Origin: Terriglobus tenax
Lineage (GTDB): Bacteria > Acidobacteriota > Terriglobia > Terriglobales > Acidobacteriaceae
Length of the DNA: 64,000 bases
Reading direction: 5' to 3'
Assembly: GCF_025685395.1 (NCBI RefSeq)
Contig: NZ_JAGSYA010000004.1
Span: 434,001 to 498,000, forward strand
Positions 36,001 to 45,600 of the stretch are shown here, in pieces. The notes beneath the pieces were generated by a model that was given only the letters and a program-made list of their open reading frames with translations, was not told the origin of the DNA and did not search any database. The first letter of the stretch is position 1. Each line of letters opens with the position of its first letter. Made by a program: the position numbers and the translations under genes.

Positions 36001-36478
36001 TCGGCAACTCGCGAATGGTCCTGCTCTCCATCACGGTATTCACTGCGGTGGTCTCGCGATCCAGTGCAGGAGCCTCCGAAGTGACCACAATCGAGGTCGC
36101 CACCTTGCTCACCGACAGAGCCACATCCAGCCGGTATACCTGCGCCTGCTCCAGGTGAATCGCTTTGCGTTCCATGTCCTGAAAACCATCGGCGTGAAAC
36201 AGCACATCGTAGGTTCCCTGCGGGAGCGCCGGCACGCTGTAGTAGCCGCTCTTATCGCTCGCCGCATTGCGTTCCACACCAGTACCTTCGTTGAGCACCA
36301 CAATCGAAGCGTTTGAAAGACTGCTGCCCGTAGCATCCTTCACGACGCCAGTAATAATGCCGCTCTGCGCACTGGCCGACAGGGAAAACAACAGACACGC
36401 ACACAGAAAGAAGAGTGGTGCAAGCCGCTGTAGAGACAAAAATGCCTCCCAGCGCACAGACTTATGCTGCACGTTCAT
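33065..36478 (-). CDS. TonB-dependent receptor, Oar type
   Basis: 1137 residues. A signal peptide (core LFFLCACLLFSLSASAQ, residues about 20-38) is followed by a carboxypeptidase-regulatory-like domain (about 40-125, GIITGVVKDATGSSLSNASI), a plug domain (about 130-250, TIRELPTNGRNAVAFLNLVPG) and a beta-barrel ending in GIKGYF with the terminal aromatic residue of outer-membrane proteins. Such receptors take up large carbohydrates or other ligands using TonB-ExbBD energy and are greatly expanded in Acidobacteria. It follows the metallo-hydrolase gene by 30 bp, probably in one transcript. Ligand unknown. Confidence 0.93.
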   Translation of the reverse strand: MNVQHKSVRWEAFLSLQRLAPLFFLCACLLFSLSASAQSGIITGVVKDATGSSLSNASIVVLNEGTGVERNAASDKSGYYSVPALPQGTYDVLFHADGFQDMERKAIHLEQAQVYRLDVALSVSKVATSIVVTSEAPALDRETTAVNTVMESRTIRELPTNGRNAVAFLNLVPGIRGMSNLGGFAPSAYSDGVASISGVPPSGSTWLFDGIADENQTSGGPAVSPSVDATAEIHIVTSTPSAEYGRTGGGVVSYVSKSGTNEFHGSLWEFAENNAFNSNDYFSKRSGVKVAPFSQHQYGLTVGGPVVKNKLFFFFNWEGFRRSTQSRSLYTVPTDRQRQGDFSQTFDATGALVTIYDPLSTGGPNNTRTPFAGNVIPSNRVSPVAKTVASYYPAPNVASATGVNNFLTSANTSYQRNAYGLRMDYYLTPTRQVAGRYTQDTTPTNWPQPFGDDNIATPGTSKTTYVRNSAFLSYSDVLRPTLLMEWRVGFNRFGIDRIPVSRGFDAATLRFPSSLNTQQQFPIFPYFGFTTVSGIGSQPGDAASQRGYAHSLSGSLSYIHSRHDIKTGFEGRLYRWDSVQGPGLLRFDFDRNWTKGPSATAAATNGYDFASFMLGNPASGTLYRYQNYLYSTYYYAGYVQDNWKILPRLTLNLGLRWDHETATTARHNNIANFDPDLTTTYQGLQLKGGMEYPGVNGLSRGSRDTTWNNFGPRVGLVYELTPATVFRAGFSISYLPMTGNFVRLSDTGFSSATAYTASLDGGLTPSGSLSNPFPQGIVAPTGSSLGALTGLGTSITGNPRGQVSGTSQQWSLNVQQQLASWTVQVGYTGTHGLHLPASYAYGHLNQSYLSQGSALTQLVANPYAGIITTGALASPTIARGTLLRDFPQFTGVTSTLNWGGSNYQAGTLRVQRKYSTGLSLLASYTWSKYLDNTLGNGANTFADSGSNSVQNWDNLKAEKAISTSSQPHRMVVSAGYEIPVPATASRWIRSTAGGWRVNGILSAYSGNVIAVTANAPLYGGSRPNLIGDPGMAHPTVNAWLNKNAFQAIPAYTFGNAPRNLPRTFTQPTVNLDASVTKTLTFQDRYKAEFRAEAFNALNSTTFGSPGSVFGNADFGVISSLRSGTAPRVLQFGIKGYF

Positions 36479-36508
36479 GAGTTCCTCACTTTGAAAATGA
36501 AACGTTGC

Positions 36509-37651
36509 TTAGTGTTTGGGAGAAGTTCCAGGCCGGGAGTACTGGTAACTCTCTCCCCAGCCCATGATCAGGTACGGCACAGTGACCGGAGATAAACGCG
36601 TGTATGACTGCGTATAGTCCTCACGATGCGGTACCACGTGCGCCATTTCGTTTTCGTGGCCCGGAATCACCAGCTTTGGCTGGACCATCGCGATGATCTC
36701 CGGTAGATGAATGGTCCACACATTAGGAATGAGCACGTCGATGCGGTGCGTTCCCATCTCGCGAAAGATGTTGTAGTCCACATCGTTTCGCTCGGTCGCC
36801 CACTGGTCGCCCGTCTGCGCTACGGACAGGCCTTCCGGCGTTTTCACCAGGTAGACGTTATTCAAAACCTTCGGCCCCTGGTGTCCGGGATATGCGATCA
36901 CTTGCAAGACAGACTGTTTGTTCGCAAGCTTCAGAGGTTCAGCCTTGCTTCCCCGTTTCGCATAGGTAAGCTTGGTGGAGAACTCCGCATCATCGTCCCA
37001 CAAATTTGGAGGAGCTACGACCGGCTTGCCTGCTGCGAGAAACGCACGCGCCACTTCCTTGCTCGCGTGATCCTGGTGCCAATGACTGATGAACGTTGCA
37101 TCGGACTGAGCGGCCAGCCTGCGAATTTGGTCGTCCGAGATTGCAAACGCGGGATCGCCGCCGCCCGGAACAATATCGAAGGAGAAGGAAACAGACCTGG
37201 TACGCACAAAGAACCCGTGGCTATAGAGCTTCCATACCCGCATGCCTTGGGTCACCTGGGTTTGCTCAATCTCTTGAATCGCCTGCTCCATGCGCTGCTG
37301 ATAGAACTGCTGCACAACTTTCTTATGCGGGGCGGATTCAATATGCAGAATGTCATCCATACGAATTAATGCCGCATGGCGTACGGGCGCATCAGGAACC
37401 GATGGCGGATATTGCTTCAGGATGTAGTCCACCCATTGCTGCGATCGCACGATCCACTCGTCGGGAGCGTCCTTCAGTTCGGGGGCCGTGAGCAGGCGGC
37501 GAGCCGAGGAGACAAACTCCGGCTTGGGCGCATCGTCTGCCTGAGCCATCACCACCGGGACCAAGCCCAATACAACCGCAAAGCACATCATGCTCCTAAG
37601 GGCTCGACTCTGCCTCATCACCCACCAGCCTCCGTGTTTGTGCAACGTCAT
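36509..37651 (-). CDS. Secreted metallo-beta-lactamase-fold hydrolase
   Basis: 380 residues from the ATG at 37651, which follows AAGGAG by seven bases. An ATG at 37618 would give a shorter signal peptide, and the frame to 37705 is not needed. The hydrophobic segment MMCFAVVLGLVPVVMAQA is the export signal. The zinc motif HWHQDHAS (HxHxDH) is near residue 190; later metal-ligand candidates are the histidine in AYPGHQGP, the aspartate in AQTGDQW and the histidine in VIPGHENE. The N-terminal 100 residues are helical. The substrate cannot be deduced. Its partner is the receptor immediately downstream. Confidence 0.82.
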   Translation of the reverse strand: MTLHKHGGWWVMRQSRALRSMMCFAVVLGLVPVVMAQADDAPKPEFVSSARRLLTAPELKDAPDEWIVRSQQWVDYILKQYPPSVPDAPVRHAALIRMDDILHIESAPHKKVVQQFYQQRMEQAIQEIEQTQVTQGMRVWKLYSHGFFVRTRSVSFSFDIVPGGGDPAFAISDDQIRRLAAQSDATFISHWHQDHASKEVARAFLAAGKPVVAPPNLWDDDAEFSTKLTYAKRGSKAEPLKLANKQSVLQVIAYPGHQGPKVLNNVYLVKTPEGLSVAQTGDQWATERNDVDYNIFREMGTHRIDVLIPNVWTIHLPEIIAMVQPKLVIPGHENEMAHVVPHREDYTQSYTRLSPVTVPYLIMGWGESYQYSRPGTSPKH

Positions 37652-37824
37652 CCACACTCTCCTTGAACACTTTGTCCCAGAAAACCACGTCCCGCTCCAG
37701 AGCAATGCTCTCCGCGATACACGATCGATGCCGGTTACAAATGTCCGTTGATGATAAGGAGCCGGGATTTCGCTGCCAGGAGCAACTACTTTGATGAAAA
37801 GACAGTGAACACCGTGGCTGTGCT

Positions 37825-39276
37825 CTAAAGCAAGCGACGCAGCTCTGTGATGCGCTGTTGCATGCGTTGTTCGTCGGCTCCGCTGGAACCCAGCAGAAGA
37901 TCTTCGAGCACCGTATCCAGATGCCGGGCCTCGGCAAAGCTCAACGCACGAGCATGCATCGCAGGCTGTTCTCCCATCAAAGGCTCCAGTGTCATCGCAA
38001 GTTCCTGCTGCATTTTCTCCAACTCCTGCTGCTCTGCCTGCAGTAGTTCTGACATCTCGCGTGTGTATGCATCCTCGGTCATTGCCGCACGCCGGCTCCT
38101 AAGATGGTCCGCAAAGAAAGCGCGGCCCAGGATGTGACGCGACAGGTTCAGCACCTTGTTGCTAAACTCCATCCTCGTGTCCGTGTCCGTGAACCTGGTT
38201 TCCAGCCAGCTTTCCGCTAATCCCGGAGCATCGCCTGAAGGCTTCGACCTGCGTGGATACACCGCGTCTTCATAACCGCTTGAGGACGCCGAGGAGTGAA
38301 TATCGAGCGCCAGACCGGGGTACGCACTCAGCCCCCTGGCAAGCTCCTGCCTTCGCGCTTCGCCATCAACCAGCGCTTTCACCCTCACCTGAGAACCGTT
38401 CCGCAGCACCGTAGCCTCCCAGCCCGTGTCGGCGTTCAGACGGTGCAGTGCTGCCCAGGCATTCACTTCGAGTCCATCCGAGAGGCCTGCTGCCTGCTGC
38501 TCCAACGGCTGCGATTCGTTACGCGCCACTTCATCCAGCGCAACACCCTGCAGTGGCATGGCACTTTCTGTAATGCTGACTACTTCATCGTCCGCAAAAT
38601 CCAGTGTCAACCGTGTCGCGTGATAATCAGTCGCGCGCATCTCAAGGCTCGCCAGATGCACGGCGTCTTCATCCGTCGCCGTCTCGATCTGCCACTGGGA
38701 ACCCTTTTTCTCGACCGTGTCTTTGTGGTGCTTGAGAGAAGAACGCCACGACGCATACGTCCTGACCGAAAGCGGATTTCCCTTCCCCCACACCGTGGCG
38801 CTAATGCGTTGCAACGCGTGATCGCAGCCGTTCGCGCGGCTTACCACCATCTTCTTGCCGGGCGAGGCACTCATGCAAACCCGTTCTCCCACCTGGATAC
38901 GCACCCCATAGCCCTGCGGCTGCTCATGCGCTATCGCGTTTGAGAGCAACTCGCTGGCGCGCGCTTCCGGCATCGTATGCACAAATAGAACGCCGCCCAA
39001 CACACACGCAGCAACGGCAGCAGCTGCGGAACCCCACACAAGATGAGGCCTCGGGGCAGGTTTCGCCAGGGGAGCCAGTCCCCTCCCCGCCGCCTCATTC
39101 AGGCCTACTTCGGCCAGCCGTTCGAAGACCGCGTGCGCAAACCGTAGACGTTGCAGCCGTCCGGAGCATTCTTCGCAGCTCTCCAGATGTTGCTCCGCCA
39201 GGCACCTGTCTGCATCAGGCAATCTCTCTGCAATCACCTCGAGCAGGGCTTCCTCTGTAAGATGGCGTATCCTCAT
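37825..39276 (-). CDS. Membrane-anchored anti-sigma factor with zinc finger
   Basis: 483 residues. The N-terminal HLESCEECSGRL is the HxxxCxxC anti-sigma zinc-finger motif. One membrane segment is at about residues 79-100 (VWGSAAAAVAACVLGGVLF). The remaining 380 residues would be periplasmic and include a helical, Glu/Gln-rich C-terminus. The ATG at 39276 overlaps the sigma factor stop (ATGA), the usual arrangement for a cognate pair. The large periplasmic domain is unusual and may sense an envelope signal or be proteolytically processed. Function is inferred from domain and position. Confidence 0.85.
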   Translation of the reverse strand: MRIRHLTEEALLEVIAERLPDADRCLAEQHLESCEECSGRLQRLRFAHAVFERLAEVGLNEAAGRGLAPLAKPAPRPHLVWGSAAAAVAACVLGGVLFVHTMPEARASELLSNAIAHEQPQGYGVRIQVGERVCMSASPGKKMVVSRANGCDHALQRISATVWGKGNPLSVRTYASWRSSLKHHKDTVEKKGSQWQIETATDEDAVHLASLEMRATDYHATRLTLDFADDEVVSITESAMPLQGVALDEVARNESQPLEQQAAGLSDGLEVNAWAALHRLNADTGWEATVLRNGSQVRVKALVDGEARRQELARGLSAYPGLALDIHSSASSSGYEDAVYPRRSKPSGDAPGLAESWLETRFTDTDTRMEFSNKVLNLSRHILGRAFFADHLRSRRAAMTEDAYTREMSELLQAEQQELEKMQQELAMTLEPLMGEQPAMHARALSFAEARHLDTVLEDLLLGSSGADEQRMQQRITELRRLL

Positions 39277-39845
39277 TCCGTTTGCGATGAGTGCATCCTC
39301 GCCTGAAATCTTCTCAGAGCCTTCAAGGTAAGCCTGCGCGCGGTCCAGCGAGAAACACCCAGGACCGTCGCGATCTGCAGAAAATCATATCCGCGGAAGT
39401 ACATCAGGATACATTCGCGGTCCCGCTCCGCAAATTCGTAGATGATCCTGGCACTCAGCTGCAGCAGGCGTTTGTCGATTACCTGCCGCTCGGGCGATGG
39501 AGCGGTATCTTCCAGTTCGAAGGGGCTTCTCTGATTGTCCCCAGCCGTGGCGTCCAGAGAGATATGCAGGTCAGGGCGCTGCCGGTGAAAGCGCCTGTAA
39601 GCCAGGTGCCGCGCAACAGTACGCATCCAGGCCCCTACCTGTTCCACCGGTCGTCCGGCGCGGCGCTCTTTGAACAGAACCACAAATACGTCCTGTGTCA
39701 GATCCTCAGCCTCTGCCCTGCTGCTTACCAGCGAGCGGGCGTAGCTGAAAACCCGGTTCCAGACCGCTGGATCAACCTCTTCTTCCAGCTCCGCGGAGGT
39801 TCTCTCCAGCGGCAGGCCAGGATTCAGCGGTGCATTACCGCCCAT
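39273..39845 (-). CDS. ECF RNA polymerase sigma factor
   Basis: 190 residues. Region 2 (about 25-95) contains AEDLTQDVFVVLFKERRAG, with the conserved D-L-x-Q-x-x-F. Region 4 (about 130-185) contains DRECILMYFRGYDFLQIATVLGVSRWTARRLTLKAL. It lacks region 3, as ECF factors do. It is translationally coupled to the anti-sigma factor and divergent from the RND efflux operon across 126 bp. Likely regulon members are its own operon and possibly the metallo-hydrolase and receptor genes downstream. Confidence 0.92.
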   Translation of the reverse strand: MGGNAPLNPGLPLERTSAELEEEVDPAVWNRVFSYARSLVSSRAEAEDLTQDVFVVLFKERRAGRPVEQVGAWMRTVARHLAYRRFHRQRPDLHISLDATAGDNQRSPFELEDTAPSPERQVIDKRLLQLSARIIYEFAERDRECILMYFRGYDFLQIATVLGVSRWTARRLTLKALRRFQARMHSSQTE

Positions 39846-39911
39846 GGTGAGGTCTCCAGCAGGTCATCTTGCCGACTTACTTTAAGCCGGCTTTGCGAAC
39901 GGGTGATGAAC

Positions 39912-39921
39912 GGACCGGTCC
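39912..39921. promoter_or_regulatory. Palindrome in the sigma factor/efflux divergent region
   Basis: GGACCGGTCC is a perfect 10-base palindrome in the 126-bp gap, 66 bases upstream of the sigma factor start and 50 bases before the efflux operon start. A site for a regulator of either side is plausible; no motif family is recognised. Confidence 0.35.
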
Positions 39922-39971
39922 CGTGGAAAAATTTCAGTGCCCCTTAAGGTTGTTCCGGTAGCCTGCTGTTC

Positions 39972-41333
39972 ATGTTCGGAACGCAAACCAGAGCTTTCCA
40001 TAGATTTATCCGGACGGGGGTACTCGTCTTCGCTCCTGTTTTCGGGACTTCTCTGCATGGACAGGATGCGAAGGTGAACCCTCCGGATCCTCATGTGACG
40101 CTTGCGGATGCGATCCAGCGAGCACGGGCCAACGAACCGGTATTCGCCGCCGCGGCAGCGCAGCAACGAATCGCAGGCATTGACAGCTATCTGGCAAAAG
40201 CGGCGTTGCTGCCGTCTGTGACTTATCACAACCAGATGCTATATACGCAGCCAAATGGGCAGACCAACCAGGGTGGGCAGGCTGGAACGCAGGCGTCTCC
40301 GATCTTCATCGCAAACAATTCGATCCACGAATACACCAGCCAGGCTGTCATCAACGAAACGGTCGGCCTGAAGCAGATTGCAGATGCGCGGGTTGCATCG
40401 GCAAATGCTGCACGCGCTACGGCCGAGGCTGAAGTTGCACGCCGCGGATTGGTTTCCACGGTCGTCATGCTCTACTACTCGGTCGCTTCTTCTGAAAGCA
40501 AGCAGCGCCTGCTTACGGAAGCACTGGCCGAAGCACAGGAGTTCACCAACCTGACGCAGAAACGCGAGGCCGTACGGGAAGTGGCGCGCGCCGACGTTGT
40601 CAAAGCTCAACTGCAGCAGCAGCAGAAGCAGCGAGATTTGAGCGACGCGACGGTAACCGCACAGCGGGCACGCCTGGAACTGGGTGTTCTTCTTTTCCCG
40701 GACCCGCGAACAGCGTATGCGACAGACGCACCGGGGGCTCCCCCCATATTGCCGACAAAGGATGAGGTTGAAAAGCTGGCGTCAACCAGCAATCCGGAGA
40801 TACGGAGCGCACTCGCCGATCTGCGAGCCGCCAATGCAGGCGTCGCCTCAGCCCGCGCGGCCTATATGCCGGACCTCGGTCTCAATTTCACATACGGCAT
40901 TGACGCACCGCAGTTTGCAAAGCGCGGTCCTGAAAACGTTAAAAACCTTGGTTATTCCATCAGTGGAACGCTCGATATTCCTGTGTGGGACTGGTTCTCC
41001 ACCCAGAAACGCGTGAAGCAGAGCGAGATCAAAAGAGACGTATCGAAGGTGTCCCTGACAGCAGCGCAGAGACGCCTGATCGCCACTCTCGAGGAAAGCT
41101 ACACCGAGGCAGCCGCATCAAGAAACCAGCTTGACCTGTTAGAGCAGAGCGTGCGCACTGCGGCCGAAAGTCTTCGCCTTACCAAGCTTCGGTATACGGC
41201 CGGGGAGTCCACCGCCCTGGAAGTGGTAGACGCGCAGAACGCTTATCTTTCAGCAGCGACGGCACAAGCCGACGGCGTAGTCCGTTATGAAACCGCTTTA
41301 GCAGCCTTGCAAATTCTGACGGGAGCCCTGTGA
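39972..41333 (+). CDS. TolC-like outer-membrane efflux protein
   Basis: 453 residues with an export signal (FIRTGVLVFAPVFGTSLHGQ). Two outer-membrane-efflux repeats are visible as long helical stretches. VTLADAIQRARANEPVFAAAAAQQRIAG opens the first, and LDLLEQSVRTAAESLRLTKLRYTAGESTALEVVDAQNAYL closes the second; the latter is a hallmark of TolC/NodT proteins. It forms the outer-membrane channel for the pump encoded by the next two genes, and its stop codon overlaps the next start. Confidence 0.93.
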   Translation: MFGTQTRAFHRFIRTGVLVFAPVFGTSLHGQDAKVNPPDPHVTLADAIQRARANEPVFAAAAAQQRIAGIDSYLAKAALLPSVTYHNQMLYTQPNGQTNQGGQAGTQASPIFIANNSIHEYTSQAVINETVGLKQIADARVASANAARATAEAEVARRGLVSTVVMLYYSVASSESKQRLLTEALAEAQEFTNLTQKREAVREVARADVVKAQLQQQQKQRDLSDATVTAQRARLELGVLLFPDPRTAYATDAPGAPPILPTKDEVEKLASTSNPEIRSALADLRAANAGVASARAAYMPDLGLNFTYGIDAPQFAKRGPENVKNLGYSISGTLDIPVWDWFSTQKRVKQSEIKRDVSKVSLTAAQRRLIATLEESYTEAAASRNQLDLLEQSVRTAAESLRLTKLRYTAGESTALEVVDAQNAYLSAATAQADGVVRYETALAALQILTGAL

Positions 41334-42607
41334 ACCAATACGCGATGAATTCGAAACGCAGTCCAAAACTTCCCTTTGTTGCAGCACTGCTCCTGTTTTC
41401 ATTCGACCTTCAGGGATGCAGGAAAACGACTGCCGATGAGACACAGACTCTTGTCACCGTGGAGGCAGAGCATCCGGAAGTGGGAGAGATCGCAGAGCAT
41501 ATTTCGGCCGATGCAACGTTGTCACCGCTTGCGCAGGCGGCTATCTCCCCAAAGATCACAGCGCCAGTAAGAAAGTTTTACGTACAGCGCGGATCGAAGG
41601 TCAAAGAAGGACAACTTCTGGCCGTTTTGGAAAACAGCGATCTTGCAGCGCAGGCTCTCGATAACAAGGGACAGTACACCGCTGCACAGGCGGGTTACGA
41701 AATGCAGACCAAAGCTCAGGTGCCGGAGGACTACAACAAGGCTCAACTTGATGTAGCGCAGGCACAGGCACAACTGCGCTTGCAGCAGGAGATTGTCGCG
41801 GCGCGTAAGAAACTGCTGGAGGAAGGCGCCATCGCTGGCAGAGACTACGACACCGCGGTCGCCGCGCTGGCCCAGGTGCAATCAGCCTATGACATCGCGT
41901 TGAACCACTTCAACTCCCTGCAGCGGATAAGCCGCAGCGCTACGCTGCAACAGGCAGAGGGGCAACTCTCTTCTGCAAAAGGCAAGTATCTTGCCGCGGA
42001 GGCGCAGGTCTCCTACTCGGCGATCCATAGCCCCATCTCGGGTATTGTCACAGACCGGCCTCTCTTCGCCGGGGAGACGGCAAACTCGGGCAGCACGCTC
42101 ATCACCGTAATGGACACCTCATCCTTGCTGGCGAAGGTGCATCTCTCCCAGACAGTTGCGCAGCGGCTAAGTCTCGGAGACGAAGCGCAGGTCAAAATGC
42201 AGGGCGTGGATGAACCCATCCCGGCAAAGGTATCTCTCATCAGCCCGGCACTTGATCCGGGAAGCACAACAGTTGAGGTGTGGCTGCGTGTCGAGAACGC
42301 TGCCGGCAAGTACAAGGCTGGTACTCCCGTCCGTACGTCCATCACCGGCAGAACTGTTCTCAAGGCAGTAAAGGTTCCACAAACCGCTATTTTGACCGCG
42401 CAGGACGGAACGAAATCGGTCATGGTGATTGCATCGGACGGCACCGCGCGCAAGACAGCCGTACAGCTTGGGATTACCGACGGCCAGGATGTTCAGATCA
42501 CTACGGGCTTGAAAGGCAGCGAGATGGTGATCACCACCGGCGCCTATGGTCTGGATGAAGGCACCAAGGTGCAGATCGGCAAGCCCGACGCGGGAGGCGA
42601 GAAGTGA
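41330..42607 (+). CDS. RND efflux periplasmic adaptor (HlyD/AcrA type), lipoprotein
   Basis: 425 residues starting with a GTG that overlaps the preceding stop (GTGA); an ATG five codons later is the alternative. A signal with lipobox LQGC places the lipid-anchored cysteine at residue 30. The biotinyl-lipoyl and hairpin domains follow (SPKITAPVRKFYVQRGSKVKEGQLLAVLENSDL), with a coiled-coil hairpin (about 110-200) and AIHSPISGIVTDRPLFAGET. It links the inner-membrane transporter to the outer-membrane channel. Confidence 0.93.
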   Translation: MNQYAMNSKRSPKLPFVAALLLFSFDLQGCRKTTADETQTLVTVEAEHPEVGEIAEHISADATLSPLAQAAISPKITAPVRKFYVQRGSKVKEGQLLAVLENSDLAAQALDNKGQYTAAQAGYEMQTKAQVPEDYNKAQLDVAQAQAQLRLQQEIVAARKKLLEEGAIAGRDYDTAVAALAQVQSAYDIALNHFNSLQRISRSATLQQAEGQLSSAKGKYLAAEAQVSYSAIHSPISGIVTDRPLFAGETANSGSTLITVMDTSSLLAKVHLSQTVAQRLSLGDEAQVKMQGVDEPIPAKVSLISPALDPGSTTVEVWLRVENAAGKYKAGTPVRTSITGRTVLKAVKVPQTAILTAQDGTKSVMVIASDGTARKTAVQLGITDGQDVQITTGLKGSEMVITTGAYGLDEGTKVQIGKPDAGGEK

Positions 42608-45600
42608 GCTCTGCCGTTCCATCTGAACAGATCGAAAAGCCCTTCTGGATCGCACGTTTTCGCGGCCCCATCTTCTTTTTCCTCATCGTGCTTTCGCTCG
42701 TAGGGATCTATGCTTCGCAGCAGGTTCCCATCTCTGTTTTTCCTGATACCAACTTTCCCCGGGTTGTGGTTGGAATCGATAACGGCGTCATGCCTGTGGA
42801 GCAGATGCAGGTAACGATTACGAAACCGGTAGAGGATGCCGTAAACGCCGTGCCCGGCCTGGTGACCGTCCGCTCCACCACCAGCCGTGGATCAGCCGAG
42901 GTAAGCCTCTTCTTCGACTGGAACGTCGACATGTTCCGCACTCTCCAGCTCGTCGATGCTGCTTTGGGAAAAGCCCGGCAGACGCTTCCTGCCACGGCAG
43001 TCATCACCACGAACCGCCTGACATTTGCGACCTTCCCTATCCTTGGCTACAGCCTCACTTCGGACCGGCTTTCACAAACGCAACTGTGGGAACTCGCAAC
43101 CTATCAACTGAAGCCACCACTTAACCGTGTCGCCGGTGTAAGCACCGTGACCGTGCAGGGCGGTAAGGTGCCGGAGTTCCACGTCGTGCCGAATATGGCA
43201 AGAATGCAGACCGCCGGCGTAACCATCATGGATCTGGCCAACGCCATCCAGACATCCAACATTATTGATTCCCCGGGCCTCTACGAGGAGAACCATCAAC
43301 TCATCCTGGGACTGGTTGGCGCGCAGGCACATGACGCGGACCAACTCGGCCGCCTGGTCGTAAAAGCCACGGCGAATGGCGCTGCTGTGCGCGTAGCCGA
43401 TGTAGCGACCGTACAGCCGGGCGTTCTGCCTGTGTATACCAACGTGACCGCCGATAACCATCTTGCGGTGCTGCTGAACATTACCCGCCAGCCGTCAAGC
43501 AACACGGTGGCCGTGGCAGATGCAGTAGCAATACAGATGGAACAGCTCAAGAAGACGCTTCCGGAAGGCGTACAGCTCAAGCCCTTCTATGACCAGTCTG
43601 AGCTGGTTCGCGAAAGTATCCGCAGCGTTCGAGATGCCATCCTCATCGGGCTTGTGCTCGCGTGCCTCATTCTTTTCGTCTTCCTCGGAGATTGGACCTC
43701 CTCCCTGGTAGCAGGTCTGGTCATTCCCGTTACGGTGGCAATCACTGTCCTCTTTCTCTGGATCATTGGGGAAAGCTTCAACCTGATGACCCTCGGCGGA
43801 TTGGCGGCGGCGATCGGCCTGGTCATCGATGATGCAATCGTCGTTGTTGAAAACATCGTCCTGCATCGCGACAACGGAGAAAACAGGGGCCAAGCGGCAC
43901 GTCTGGCCCTAAAGGAAATCTCGGTTCCGCTTGTAGGTTCGACGATTACACCTGTCGTTGTTTTTCTGCCGCTTATCTCCGTGACCGGCGTTACGGGAAG
44001 CTTCTTTCGGGCACTGGCAATCACCATGACCGCTGCCCTGCTCACCTCGTTGCTTTTGGCGGTCACATGGACACCTGCTCTGAGCCTCGTGTTCCTGAAG
44101 GAACGTACCGGCAATCCGAAGCAACACGAAGAGCATGGCCGATTCATGACCTGGGTGCTTGCATGGCATGAGAAGGGACTTTCGTTGGCATTAGCCAGGC
44201 CTTTCATCCTTCTTGGAGTCTGCGCGGTCCTTGTTGTTGGCACTTACTTCGGATATCAGTCTCTCGGTTCCGACCTGCTTCCCTCCATGGACGAAGGCGG
44301 CTTCATTCTCGACTACATCATGCCGGCCGGCAGTTCACTCACAGAAACCAATCGCGTCCTGTCCCATGTTGATCAGGTTCTTCATGCAATGCCGGAGGTC
44401 GAAAGCACCTCACTCCGCACCGGTCTTCAGATGGGACTCGCCGCAGTGACCGAAGCAAATCGCGGCGACTTCACCGTCAAGCTGAAAGCCAAACGCAGCC
44501 GCGGAATCGACGAGATCATTGCGGATGCACGCTCCCAGCTCAAAAAGACCGAGCCGGAACTGGATGTTGAATTCGTTCAGGTGCTGCAGGATATGATCAA
44601 CGATCTTTCCAATGCACCAGAGCCGATCCAGATCAAGCTCTTTGCAAACGATCCGGCTCTGCTCTCGGAACTGGCGCCACGTGTGGGCGATGCGATCAGC
44701 AAAATTCCGGGAGTGGTCAGCGTTGAGAACGGTATCGACAACACCATCAGCGGGCCTGCCACAAACTTTCAGGTCAACCCCACGATCGCCGGAAAGATGG
44801 GCTTCACTCCACAGGAGGTGGCGGAGGACGCAACGTCCATGCTCGACGGCGTGAACATTCCGGATCCCCTGATCGCCAATGGCAGACCCTATACGGTTCG
44901 CATCCGGCTTGGAGATGAATCGAGACGATCTCTGGATACGATCCAGAATACGGTCTTCAACAGCGCCTCAGGCAAACTCGCAACACTGGGGTCATTGGCG
45001 GAGGTCACACAACTCCCTCCTCAAAACGAGATTCGCAGGGAAAACCTTCAGTTGCTGGCTGTTGTAACCGCACAACTGGAAGGCGCGGATCTTGGAAGCG
45101 CCATTGCGAATGTGCAGAGAACCCTGAATGGAATGCACCTGCCGCCCACAGTTCGCGTGGAATATGGCGGCACCTATCAAGAGCAGCAGCAGTCCTTTCG
45201 TCAGTTACTGCAGGTGCTCATCATCTCTCTCGCGCTTGTCTTTGGAGTGCTGTTGCTTGAGTTCCGAAACTTCTCGGCTCCCATTGCAATTCTCACTTCC
45301 TCTGTTCTTTCCATCGCAGGCGTGGTGCTCGCCCTGTTTGTAACCGGCACCACATTCAACGTAGCTTCGTTCATCGGCCTGATCATGGTGATCGGCATTG
45401 TCGCCAAAAATGGCATTCTGCTGCTTGATGCCGATGAGCGCTATCGCGGCGACGGTGTTTCAGCTCGCGATGCCATGATGCACGCCGCTCAACGGCGTCT
45501 CCGGCCCATCCTAATGACAGCAACAGCCGCTATCTGCGGAATGTTACCGTTGGCCTTTGCTCTCGGTTCAGGATCACAGATGCTGCAGCCGCTCGCCATC

